Positions 57,268-64,000 of a stretch of DNA of 64,000 nucleotides are shown here, one piece after another. The notes beneath the pieces are model-generated. The model was not told where the DNA came from, made no database searches, and was given only the letters and a program-made list of their open reading frames with translations. Within the stretch, counting starts at the first letter, position 1. The number at the start of each line of letters is the position of its first letter. Position numbers and translations under genes: made by a program. Origin of the DNA: Bifidobacterium breve. GTDB taxonomy: Bacteria > Actinomycetota > Actinomycetes > Nanopelagicales > Nanopelagicaceae. The stretch covers positions 1 through 64,000 of the forward strand of contig CAMCXZ010000002.1 in NCBI GenBank assembly GCA_945883725.1. The letters are read 5' to 3'.

Positions 57268-58761
57268 TTATGCGAGCCAAGCATTTATTGGTGATGCTAA
57301 GAAGTAGATCATAAACAGACCAGCTACTAGAAGAAGAAGTGGATGAACTTCTTTTCCGCGGCCTTGCACATAACGAATTACTACGTGAGTTACGAAACCA
57401 GCTCCGATACCTACTGAGATGTTATAGGAGAATGGCATCAAGATAATGGTTAAGAATGCTGGGATTCCTATTCCTAGATCGTCCCAATCAATATTCTTAA
57501 TCTGGCTCATCATTAGGAAACCAACGATGATCAACGATGGAGTCGCAGCCTCGTAAGGAATGATTGCTACCAATGGTGCTAAGAATGTGGTCAGAAGGAA
57601 TGCCAGACCTGTCACAATCGATGCAAGCCCAGTACGTGCGCCTTCACCAACACCCGTTGCTGATTCGATGTAACTGGTGTTTGAAGATACGCCAGCTGCT
57701 CCACCTGCTGCTGCTGCGATTGAGTCAACAATCAGGATCCGATTAGCACTTTCAATATTTCCATCGCGATCAGTCAGACCCGCTTGATTTCCAATGGCCG
57801 TCATGGTTCCCATGGTGTCAAAGAAATCAGCCAATAGAAGAGTGAAGACTAGAAGCAGAGCCGCAAGCATTCCGGTCTTTGGATTAGTGAATGCACCAAA
57901 GATGTCTTGGAACCCTATGCCGAGTGTGTCAAAACGTGGGGTATCTGCAAGATTTAGATTACCGCTAGCGTCTTTAGGTAGCGCTGGATTATTCAGCGCC
58001 CAACCACGAGGATTAGATTCGGTAGGACTTAGGAAGCTATTGCCTATTTTGAATTGAGCCTCAACAAAGATAGCAAGAAGAGTTGAAGTGACAATTCCAA
58101 TCAGAATAGAACCCTTGACTTTTTTGATCATGAGAACGATTGTTAGGAATAGACCGAAAGCAAAAATAACGATCGGCCAGCCGACCAACTGCCCACCATC
58201 GCCAAGTTCTAGTGGTACTGCAGATGGCTTCGAATTAGTACTTCCCCAAACGACGTTAGGGGTTCTTCTAACAAAGCCAGCATCAACTAGGCCAATAAGA
58301 GCGATGAATAGACCAATACCTACCGAGATCGCGATTTTCAGTGAAGTCGGAATGGCTTTGAACACTGCCACGCGGAATCCTGTTAAAACCAAAATGAGAA
58401 TCAAAACACCTTCGATTAATACCAAGCCCATCGCTTGCTCCCAAGTTGAATTCTTGGCTATGGATACGGCAACGAAGGTGTTCAAACCCAAACCAGTTGC
58501 TAGTGCTAAAGGAAAATTAGCGATAGCTCCCATGAGTATTGTGAGGACACCCGCAACAAGAGCGGTACCTGCTGCGACGATTATGATCGCATTAGTTCTG
58601 TCGCCACCACCGATGAACTGACCAGCTCCATCTGTAGTTGCAAGAATCAACGGGTTTAGGGCCACGATGTAGGCCATGGTAAAGAAAGTTACGAGTCCGC
58701 CTCGAATTTCTTGAGCGACCGACGAACCACGTTCTGAGATTTTGAAATACGAATCCAGCAT
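57268..58761 (-). CDS. NCS2/AzgA-family purine permease
   Basis: The 497-aa membrane protein has about 12-14 TM helices and the AzgA/PbuG signature segments TFFTMAYIVALNPLIL (near 26-41), GLGLNTFVAV, DFFDTMGTMTAIGNQAG and SSNTSYIESATGVGEGARTGL. It likely imports hypoxanthine, guanine or adenine by proton symport; which base cannot be told. A ribosome site AGAAAGG precedes the ATG. With apt and tdk nearby it forms a nucleobase-salvage neighbourhood. Confidence 0.9.
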   Translation of the reverse strand: MLDSYFKISERGSSVAQEIRGGLVTFFTMAYIVALNPLILATTDGAGQFIGGGDRTNAIIIVAAGTALVAGVLTILMGAIANFPLALATGLGLNTFVAVSIAKNSTWEQAMGLVLIEGVLILILVLTGFRVAVFKAIPTSLKIAISVGIGLFIALIGLVDAGFVRRTPNVVWGSTNSKPSAVPLELGDGGQLVGWPIVIFAFGLFLTIVLMIKKVKGSILIGIVTSTLLAIFVEAQFKIGNSFLSPTESNPRGWALNNPALPKDASGNLNLADTPRFDTLGIGFQDIFGAFTNPKTGMLAALLLVFTLLLADFFDTMGTMTAIGNQAGLTDRDGNIESANRILIVDSIAAAAGGAAGVSSNTSYIESATGVGEGARTGLASIVTGLAFLLTTFLAPLVAIIPYEAATPSLIIVGFLMMSQIKNIDWDDLGIGIPAFLTIILMPFSYNISVGIGAGFVTHVVIRYVQGRGKEVHPLLLLVAGLFMIYFLASPINAWLA

Positions 58762-58787
58762 GAATTTAGCCTTTCTAATTTTGTTGA

Positions 58788-58807
58788 CGGAGGTGTTTGC
58801 GACTCCG
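58788..58807 (-). repeat. Hairpin CGGAG/CTCCG in the permease leader
   Basis: A 5-bp inverted repeat with 10-nt loop lies 27-46 nt upstream of the permease start codon. It does not match a purine riboswitch core. Confidence 0.25.
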
Positions 58808-58837
58808 AGCCGAAGAACGTCCAGCTAACGTAGGGAA

Positions 58838-58855
58838 CTTAGGAGTAAACCTAAG
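58838..58855 (-). repeat. Hairpin CTTAGG/CCTAAG after the YczE-like gene
   Basis: A 6-bp inverted repeat with a 6-nt loop lies just past the stop of the upstream minus-strand gene. There is no T-run, so it would be at best a weak terminator or a stability element. Confidence 0.3.
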
Positions 58856-58857
58856 GC

Positions 58858-59538
58858 TTACTGAGAAGTTTTTGAGGTAAGCCGAGCCACGATCCCTAAG
58901 AAAATTGCGATTGATTGCCCGATTAAGAGCGCAAACAGGGCAGTTCCTACGCCTAGCGCCCCGCCTAGCAGAGCTCCAAATATCAAAACCGTTCCTTCGA
59001 TCGCCAATCGCACCCGACCGACTCGGATACCCGTCTTATGGTGAAGAGCTGTCATCAAGCCATCTCGAGGTCCCGGCCCTAGACCACAAGTTATGTAAAG
59101 ACTGGAGCCAGCACCTACTAAAGCAATTCCTGAGAATACATAGAGCAATCCGACGATCGTATTTTCGGCAGGTGGAATGAAGTCGATACCTAATTGAATG
59201 GCAGCTGCGATGATCACAATATTTGCGATCGTTCCAAAACCTGGCTTCTCCTTTAGCGGTATCCAAAGCAGAAGAACGATGGCACTGATTATAAAAGTAA
59301 GTAACCCGATCTCTGAGTCAAATGTTTTTGCTAAACCTTGTGCCAAAACTGACCAAGGTGCGTTACCCAAGTTTGATTGAATGAGCACTGAATCACCGAT
59401 ACCAAAAATAAATAGCCCAAAACAAAGGATCGCAACTCGAGAGACCGATAAGTCCCAACGACTCTGCGCACGCCATGGCGTTACTGGAATCGTCTTATGT
59501 GGTCGTAAGAAATCCATAAAGCGCGAGGTCAATGACAT
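58858..59538 (-). CDS. YczE/YitT-like integral membrane protein
   Basis: The roughly 226-aa protein has five or six TM helices with the family traits LFIFGIGDSVLIQSNLGNAPW and a glycine/proline loop CGLGPGPRDGLMTALHH. The family is annotated as membrane protein of unknown role. The ATG at 59538 is preferred over a GTG at 59556 because TATCCT, a -10-like hexamer, ends 6 nt before it, so the longer form would begin upstream of the promoter. Divergent from the DUF554 gene. Confidence 0.75.
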   Translation of the reverse strand: MSLTSRFMDFLRPHKTIPVTPWRAQSRWDLSVSRVAILCFGLFIFGIGDSVLIQSNLGNAPWSVLAQGLAKTFDSEIGLLTFIISAIVLLLWIPLKEKPGFGTIANIVIIAAAIQLGIDFIPPAENTIVGLLYVFSGIALVGAGSSLYITCGLGPGPRDGLMTALHHKTGIRVGRVRLAIEGTVLIFGALLGGALGVGTALFALLIGQSIAIFLGIVARLTSKTSQ

Positions 59539-59544
59539 TTGCCG

Positions 59545-59550
59545 AGGATA
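59545..59550 (-). promoter_or_regulatory. -10 hexamer TATCCT for the YczE-like gene
   Basis: On the minus strand TATCCT ends 6 nt before ATG 59538. It decides the start of the gene. Confidence 0.45.
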
Positions 59551-59573
59551 GCCCACTTCTGAACTTGCCGAGA

Positions 59574-59579
59574 TAGCAT
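59574..59579 (+). promoter_or_regulatory. -10 candidate TAGCAT for the DUF554 gene
   Basis: TAGCAT lies 9 nt before ATG 59589, which would give a leader of only 2-3 nt. No other candidate is seen in the 50-bp divergent gap. Confidence 0.25.
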
Positions 59580-59588
59580 TGCGCCCTA

Positions 59589-60326
59589 ATGGAATTCCCA
59601 GGCCTTGGAACGTTAATCAATACCTTCACCATCATCGGTGGAGCAGCCCTTGGTGTTCTCATCGGTTCACGAGTTAGTGAAAAGCTACGAGATTTAGTTA
59701 CCGATATCCTAGGACTAGTCACTTTATTAGCAGCTGCAAGTGCGTTGATTCCGCTCTGGTCTTCTGAATATGTATCGGCACTACCTAAGGGTTGGACGCT
59801 ACTTTGCGTTTTGGGTTCACTCCTAATTGGAGCCTTGATCGGTAGCGCACTGCATCTGGAAGAGAAGCTTGAAGTTCTCGGTGAAAATTTGCGGAAACGT
59901 TTCCGTGCCTCTAAGGAAAGTCCATTTATCGAGGGATTCGTCAGCGCATCGCTGCTCTTTGCAATTGGACCACTAGCAATCCTCGGCTCGATAAGCGATG
60001 GCATGGGCACCGGGATTGATCAATTGATTTTGAAATCTACCCTCGACTTTTTCGCTGCTATGGCTTTTGCTACATCTCTGGGTTGGGGGGTAGCTGCATC
60101 CGCAATTCCAGTGGGAATCTATCAAGGCACTTGGACTTTAGTTGGTCTCGGCTTGGGATCGATTTTAAGTGATTATCAGATCGCCGCTATGACAATTGTT
60201 GGTGGCCTGATGTTGCTTTGTATCGCACTTCGCTTGTTAAAGATAAAGGAAGTCGCTGTGGCTAATTTGTTGCCAGCTCTAGCTATCGCGCCAGTCTTTG
60301 CGCTAGTGGTACATCAATTCGTTTAA
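59589..60326 (+). CDS. DUF554 (YdfK/YqgA-like) membrane protein
   Basis: The 245-aa protein has six or seven TM helices. The N-terminus GLGTLINTFTIIGGAALGVLIG and the segment FVSASLLFAIGPLAILGSI are typical of DUF554. Family members are uncharacterised inner-membrane proteins. It faces tdk tail to tail with a 23-nt gap that holds no terminator. Confidence 0.8.
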   Translation: MEFPGLGTLINTFTIIGGAALGVLIGSRVSEKLRDLVTDILGLVTLLAAASALIPLWSSEYVSALPKGWTLLCVLGSLLIGALIGSALHLEEKLEVLGENLRKRFRASKESPFIEGFVSASLLFAIGPLAILGSISDGMGTGIDQLILKSTLDFFAAMAFATSLGWGVAASAIPVGIYQGTWTLVGLGLGSILSDYQIAAMTIVGGLMLLCIALRLLKIKEVAVANLLPALAIAPVFALVVHQFV

Positions 60327-60349
60327 AGAACAGCTAACCCACCTATCCT

Positions 60350-60994
60350 TTATGAATTAAAGGGGAGTGGCTCACTTGAAGTATGTCCTGCTCGAGAAAC
60401 GCGAGCAGTTAACTGACGCATGTGATGGCGGCGACAAAGAACTTCATAAGCAACTTCGTCGGCATTATTGGTATCTCCGACAACTACTTGTTCGCCCTCA
60501 GTAACCATGATGCCGTTAATAGTTCGTGCATTATGAGTAGCGCGCTGACCACACCAGCAAAGCGCTTCTACTTGAAGAGTATTTACGCGATCGGCTAGTT
60601 CAACTAACCGAGCCGAACCCGGAAAAAGCTTGGTTCGAAAATCCGCCAAGATTCCAAAGGCATATACATCGATTCCAAGACCATCGACTATGCGGGCTAA
60701 CTGGTCGATTTGAATTGGTTCATAGAACTGAGCTTCGTCACAAATAATGTAATCAACCCGAGATCCAATGGATAACTGATCGACTACAAATCTGTGAATA
60801 TCTAACTCAGGTCCTACTTCAATGGCTGCACTCTGTAGCCCAAGGCGAGAGGAAATTACTCCAACGCCAGCTCGATCCTGATTCGTAAAGATCAATCCAG
60901 TACGACCGCGACTTTGGTGGTTATGAGCTGTTTGAAGCGCAAGCGTCGACTTACCACTGTCCATCGTTCCGCAGTAATACGTCAACTCAGCCAT
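60350..60994 (-). CDS. tdk: Thymidine kinase, type II
   Basis: Phosphorylates thymidine (and deoxyuridine) for salvage. The 214-aa protein has P-loop GTMDSGKS (9-16), the catalytic glutamate in CDEAQF (Glu87), the lasso-loop region and zinc-type cysteines in CWCG and CRRHH near the C-terminus. It follows the acyltransferase gene on the same strand after 18 nt, with AGGA as ribosome site. Confidence 0.94.
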   Translation of the reverse strand: MAELTYYCGTMDSGKSTLALQTAHNHQSRGRTGLIFTNQDRAGVGVISSRLGLQSAAIEVGPELDIHRFVVDQLSIGSRVDYIICDEAQFYEPIQIDQLARIVDGLGIDVYAFGILADFRTKLFPGSARLVELADRVNTLQVEALCWCGQRATHNARTINGIMVTEGEQVVVGDTNNADEVAYEVLCRRHHMRQLTARVSRAGHTSSEPLPFNS

Positions 60995-61012
60995 GCCGGC
61001 AATCCTGCCACA

Positions 61013-62872
61013 TCAAAGCTTAAATCCCTTGTTAACGAGTGCTTGCCAAAGTGAATCGGATAGTTCCAATGAAGTTGCAACGCTAATGTGCGAAGCATCA
61101 CGGTAGGCCACATTTCCACGCACGATACCCGGGCAATCTACTTGGCAGAGCCATGCTGCTGGATCAATTATTTCGAAGTCAGCATCCTGTGGTAATCCTA
61201 TTTTCGAATCAGCTAAGCATTTATCAGCACTAGTACTTGCCAAACAATCAGGAATATTTCGTTTTGGTAGTGGCGTATCCATTAGATATACGAGCTTAGG
61301 AGTTAAGGATTTGAGAGTTGCGTAAGTGCGCAAAGAGCCATCTTGCCACCACTTCTCGACCTCACTTGGGTTTCCATAGGGCGCGAAATGTTCAAAGGAG
61401 GAAAGGATGATCAGATCTGGTTTCACCTCGGTAATTCGTTTAATCGAGTTCTCACGCCACGTCGCGCAGTTGCTCATTTTGAATGCGCCCACACTCTCGC
61501 GCACAACATCTATTGACGGACAGGCCGACTTGGTCAAGGTGATTAGCTTAAATCCCTTTTCTTCAGCCAATTTCTCCAGCGCTGGAAACCACTGCACTGC
61601 ATGGGAATCTCCATAAAGGACTACCGTTTTTTCACTATCCAACTTTCCAAATTCGCAAAGAGGTGAGAATGATTTATGGTAATTAAGGTGACACCCATCG
61701 TCATATGGTGTTGGGCGAGCCTCAATGCTGGCCAAGGTGACTTGTTTTCCGTCGATCAAAATCGCCGATGTAGTGGTTTGCGTTATGCCAAAACCAATTA
61801 AGAGAGCCAAAGTCATCGATGTCATTGTGGTTAAAACAATTCGTCGTGGCGCAAAGCTCTTGGTGCGAATTGGTTCTTCGACATATCTCGTTGTTAAGTC
61901 AGCTAAAATGACGGTGACAGCTAATGCAAGGATTCGTTCGCGGAGAGATAAATCACGAGCGAAAAGTGCGATTGGTAGAACTAAAACTGGCCAGTGCCAA
62001 AGATAAAGTGGATAAGAAATCTTGCCTAACCAAACAGATACTCGATTAGTGGCTAACCATTTCAAAGGTTCTGGCCATGCTCCGATACTCGATAACAAGG
62101 CGGCGGTTCCGAGCACCGGCAACAAGGCGTAAAAACCAGGAAAGGCAGTACTTTCGTTAAACCACAAAGCAGATACAACTAACGCGACAACGCCGAGAAT
62201 TGATAGCAAGCGACTTCTTCGCCTTAACGTGGGCAACAGCGCAATCAAGGCGCCAACGCTTAGTTCCCAGGCTCGCGTGGGCAATGAATAGAAAGCCCAG
62301 ATCGGAGCAACAATCGTAAGCCAAACTCCAAGTGCGAAAGTGGTAATCGTTACTAATGAGAATCCAACTAGAAACTTTCGAGCGCTTCTAAATTTTGCAA
62401 GTGCAATAATGAAAAGCGGCCAGAAAATGTAGAACTGCTCTTCAACCGCCAGTGACCAATAGTGAATAAATGGTGACGGTGTTGCGTTCAGATTCTGATA
62501 ATCGTTTTGCCACCAAGCAAAAAGATAATTGGATATATATAAAGTGGTTGCAATTAGGTCGCGCCCGATAGAGCCACGTGAGATGGGAGGCAGCAACAGC
62601 CAGGCGATCAGTGCTGTAACAAATAGAACCAGGAACGAAGCTGGTAGCAGTCGCTTACTTCGTCTTAAGTAAAATGCCTTAAGCGATATCCGCCCCGTTG
62701 AATTGAGCTCTGTTAGCAATAATCCAGTGATCAAGAAGCCAGAGATAACATAGAAAATATCCACACCAATAAATCCACCCGAAATTAATTTCGCATGAAA
62801 AATCAGAACTAAGGTCGCGGCAAGAGCGCGAAGCCCTTGGATTTCGAGAATCTTATTGGTACTTGATTTCAA
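61013..62872 (-). CDS. OafA-type acyltransferase with C-terminal SGNH domain
   Basis: The 619-aa membrane protein has an N-terminal acyltransferase-3 domain with about ten TM helices (IQGLRALAATLVLIFHA with His26, GGFIGVDIFYVISGFLI, the WSLAVEEQFYIFWP motif) and an extracytoplasmic SGNH hydrolase-like domain with GDSH near residue 420 and DASH near 590. Such proteins O-acetylate cell-surface polysaccharides or peptidoglycan. The TTG at 62872 overlaps the apt stop (TTGA), the same kind of coupling as elsewhere here; a longer form starting inside apt is less likely. Target polymer unknown. Confidence 0.88.
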   Translation of the reverse strand: MKSSTNKILEIQGLRALAATLVLIFHAKLISGGFIGVDIFYVISGFLITGLLLTELNSTGRISLKAFYLRRSKRLLPASFLVLFVTALIAWLLLPPISRGSIGRDLIATTLYISNYLFAWWQNDYQNLNATPSPFIHYWSLAVEEQFYIFWPLFIIALAKFRSARKFLVGFSLVTITTFALGVWLTIVAPIWAFYSLPTRAWELSVGALIALLPTLRRRSRLLSILGVVALVVSALWFNESTAFPGFYALLPVLGTAALLSSIGAWPEPLKWLATNRVSVWLGKISYPLYLWHWPVLVLPIALFARDLSLRERILALAVTVILADLTTRYVEEPIRTKSFAPRRIVLTTMTSMTLALLIGFGITQTTTSAILIDGKQVTLASIEARPTPYDDGCHLNYHKSFSPLCEFGKLDSEKTVVLYGDSHAVQWFPALEKLAEEKGFKLITLTKSACPSIDVVRESVGAFKMSNCATWRENSIKRITEVKPDLIILSSFEHFAPYGNPSEVEKWWQDGSLRTYATLKSLTPKLVYLMDTPLPKRNIPDCLASTSADKCLADSKIGLPQDADFEIIDPAAWLCQVDCPGIVRGNVAYRDASHISVATSLELSDSLWQALVNKGFKL

Positions 62873-63402
62873 ATCTGCACCAGCGCCCGAATCTTTAAAT
62901 CTGGGAAAGCAGCCAAGATTCGATCTCGACCGCCAAGCGCGCTGATTTCTAGCAAGACCGCAACTTCGCAAACTTCACCTGCTAAATCCGCGATCAGTTC
63001 AAGTGCGGCAATTAAGGTCCCACCAGTTGCTAGTACGTCATCTATTAATAGAACCTTTGGATCCCTGACATGTGCAAGAGCATCTATCTGCATTTCGAGG
63101 CTGTCACTGCCATACTCCAAACCGTATTCGCGTTTAATGACGGCGCCAGGCAATTTGCCTGCCTTGCGGATCGGAACAAACCCAACAGCGCTATCAATAG
63201 CTATTGCGCTAGCTAAAATGAAACCACGAGATTCAACACCGGCGACTACGTTAAATGGTGATTCGGTTTGAGCAAATTCCTTAGTAACTAATTCAAAGGC
63301 TCTCGGATTTGCGATAAGAGGTGCTATATCTTGAAATAAAACGCCGGGGATTGGGAAATCGGGAACTGGGCGAATCAGAGCGAGCGCTTCGGCAATCTTC
63401 AT
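62869..63402 (-). CDS. apt: Adenine phosphoribosyltransferase
   Basis: Salvages adenine to AMP with PRPP. The 177-aa protein has the PRPP loop VLLIDDVLATGGT (near 117-129), the phosphate loop AGVESRGFILASAIA and GVLFQDIAPL. GAGAGG lies 8 nt before ATG. In most actinobacteria apt lies between secF and rel; here that place is empty and apt heads a unit with an acyltransferase and tdk. Confidence 0.95.
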   Translation of the reverse strand: MKIAEALALIRPVPDFPIPGVLFQDIAPLIANPRAFELVTKEFAQTESPFNVVAGVESRGFILASAIAIDSAVGFVPIRKAGKLPGAVIKREYGLEYGSDSLEMQIDALAHVRDPKVLLIDDVLATGGTLIAALELIADLAGEVCEVAVLLEISALGGRDRILAAFPDLKIRALVQI

Positions 63403-63434
63403 GCGCTCTACCTCTCGGTCTCGAGTTGCTAAGA

Positions 63435-63440
63435 AATATA
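63435..63440 (-). promoter_or_regulatory. -10 candidate TATATT for apt
   Basis: On the minus strand TATATT, five of six matches to TATAAT, lies just after the 3' end of tRNA-Leu and would give a leader of about 26 nt. Its -35 region would fall inside the tRNA gene; read-through from the tRNA is an alternative. Confidence 0.35.
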
Positions 63441-63442
63441 TG

Positions 63443-63526
63443 TGTCCGGGAGGGGACTTGAACCCCTAAGCCCTTGCGGGCACTAACACCTCAAGCTAGC
63501 GCGTCTGCCAATTCCGCCACCCGGAC
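63443..63526 (-). tRNA. tRNA-Leu (anticodon GAG)
   Basis: The reverse complement folds with acceptor stem GTCCGGG/CCCGGAC, anticodon loop TTGAGGT (GAG), a long variable arm (TGCCCGCAAGGGCTT) as expected for a class II tRNA, T-arm GGTTCAAGTCC and discriminator A. CCA is not encoded. Confidence 0.95.
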
Positions 63527-63549
63527 GAGTGGTTTTTCAACGAAGCGCA

Positions 63550-63555
63550 AGGATA
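63550..63555 (-). promoter_or_regulatory. -10 candidate TATCCT for tRNA-Leu
   Basis: On the minus strand TATCCT lies 23 nt before the mature 5' end of tRNA-Leu, a suitable distance for a tRNA promoter. No good -35 box is seen. Confidence 0.35.
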
Positions 63556-63628
63556 GCAATAGAGGTCACATCACAGCAAAAGGTCCGTTTACTTCACATT
63601 TTGGCGTGGAAACTGAAAGAGTGTCCCT

Positions 63629-64000
63629 ATGAATCAAGAACGCATATCGCTGGAAGAAGAGACAATTCGTATTTGCCAAGATTTGATTCGAATCCCGAGT
63701 GTCAATTTTGGCGAAGGTAAAGGTGATGAAAGCGCTATTGCTGCCTATGTTGTCGATGCGCTCGCGCAAGTTGGTATCACTGCAGATGTTTATGAATCAG
63801 CGCCCAATCGTGTCAATGTAATTGCCAGAATAAGCGGCAGCGATTCGAGCAGACCTGGGTTAGTACTACATGGACACATCGACGTAGTCCCAGCTGATGC
63901 AAAAGATTGGTCGGTAGATCCATTTAGTGGCGAGATAAAAGATGGTTTTATTTGGGGTCGCGGGGCAGTGGATATGAAGAATGTGGATGCCATGATTCTG
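63629..64000 (+). CDS. M20-family metallopeptidase or deacylase, N-terminal part (runs off the window)
   Basis: The first 124 residues are visible. They contain the M20 metal and catalytic motif LHGHIDVVP and the second motif GRGAVDMKN, and the order and spacing fit the M20 dipeptidase/ArgE/DapE group. The exact substrate cannot be assigned from this part. ATG 63629 is preceded by GAAAGAG. The gene continues beyond the right edge, so length and dimerisation domain are unknown. Confidence 0.88.
   Translation, partial: MNQERISLEEETIRICQDLIRIPSVNFGEGKGDESAIAAYVVDALAQVGITADVYESAPNRVNVIARISGSDSSRPGLVLHGHIDVVPADAKDWSVDPFSGEIKDGFIWGRGAVDMKNVDAMIL

Noticed and set aside
58762-58857. Purine riboswitch upstream of the NCS2 permease
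   Set aside because: The 96-bp region has two small hairpins but not the three-helix junction or conserved core of purine riboswitches.
1-64000. CRISPR arrays, insertion sequences, prophage or att sites
   Set aside because: No regularly spaced repeats, transposase or integrase frames, or direct repeats flanking the tRNA genes were seen on reading.

Overview
The window reads as a chromosomal segment of a free-living, streamlined actinobacterium. The gene order is that of Actinobacteria: thrS-HIT-pgsA-patA-pimA-pdxS-pdxT-yebC-ruvCAB-secDF-rel, then hisS-aspS-alaS-yqgF-mltG-aroE/C/K/B/Q-efp-nusB-bldD-pyrR-pyrBC-carAB-pyrF-mIHF/gmk-rpoZ-coaBC-metK-priA-def-fmt-rsmB-rpe-hisE-hisG. Phosphatidylinositol-mannoside enzymes (PgsA, PatA-like acyltransferase, PimA), a BldD regulator and an actinobacterial IHF (mIHF) domain support this. 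G+C judged by eye is only in the 40s percent, intergenic space is minimal, genes overlap by 1-8 nt, and no insertion sequence, prophage or CRISPR array is visible. This fits the freshwater Nanopelagicales (acI, Planktophila/Nanopelagicus-like) best; that placement is an inference, not a computed result.

Layout. 1-190: tRNA-Cys and tRNA-Gly on the minus strand. 0.3-4.6 kb: folate genes pabB and pabC, thrS and a HIT hydrolase. 4.6-9.3 kb: a degenerate EF-G2-like G-domain gene on the minus strand, then the PI/PIM lipid genes, a LemA-like protein and a DUF3048 lipoprotein. 9.4-18.8 kb: PLP synthase, yebC, ruvCAB, secDF, rel. 18.8-20.1 kb: DUF349 protein (minus). 20.3-29.4 kb: MBL hydrolase, hisS, aspS, alaS, yqgF, mltG, aroE. 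29.4-34.2 kb: a small prepilin-peptidase-like gene, aroC-K-B-Q, efp, nusB. 34.1-34.7 kb: bldD (minus). 34.8-48 kb: the pyrimidine operon with a PyrR-binding leader, a fused mIHF-guanylate kinase gene, rpoZ, coaBC, metK. 48-54.6 kb: priA, def, fmt, rsmB, rpe, hisE, hisG. 54.6-63.5 kb: more accessory, mixed strands: serB, an ABC ATPase, ung, an AzgA-type purine permease, two small membrane protein families, tdk, an OafA-type acyltransferase, apt and tRNA-Leu. The window ends inside an M20 peptidase gene.

How it works together: the segment supplies de novo pyrimidines (pyr genes), purine and thymidine salvage (apt, tdk, NCS2 permease), chorismate and folate precursors, histidine and serine steps, PLP, CoA and SAM, plus translation and protein-export core genes. 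One regulatory theme runs through it. Many transcription units have a TANNNT hexamer ending 6-8 nt before the start codon, the arrangement expected for leaderless mRNAs. In three junctions the TAG stop codon of the upstream gene forms the first half of that hexamer. The most unusual individual observations are the mIHF-GMK fusion, the shrunken EF-G2-like relic with its own canonical promoter, the PyrR translational operator, the c-di-GMP signature in BldD, and the move of apt from its usual secF-rel position into a unit with an acyltransferase and tdk.
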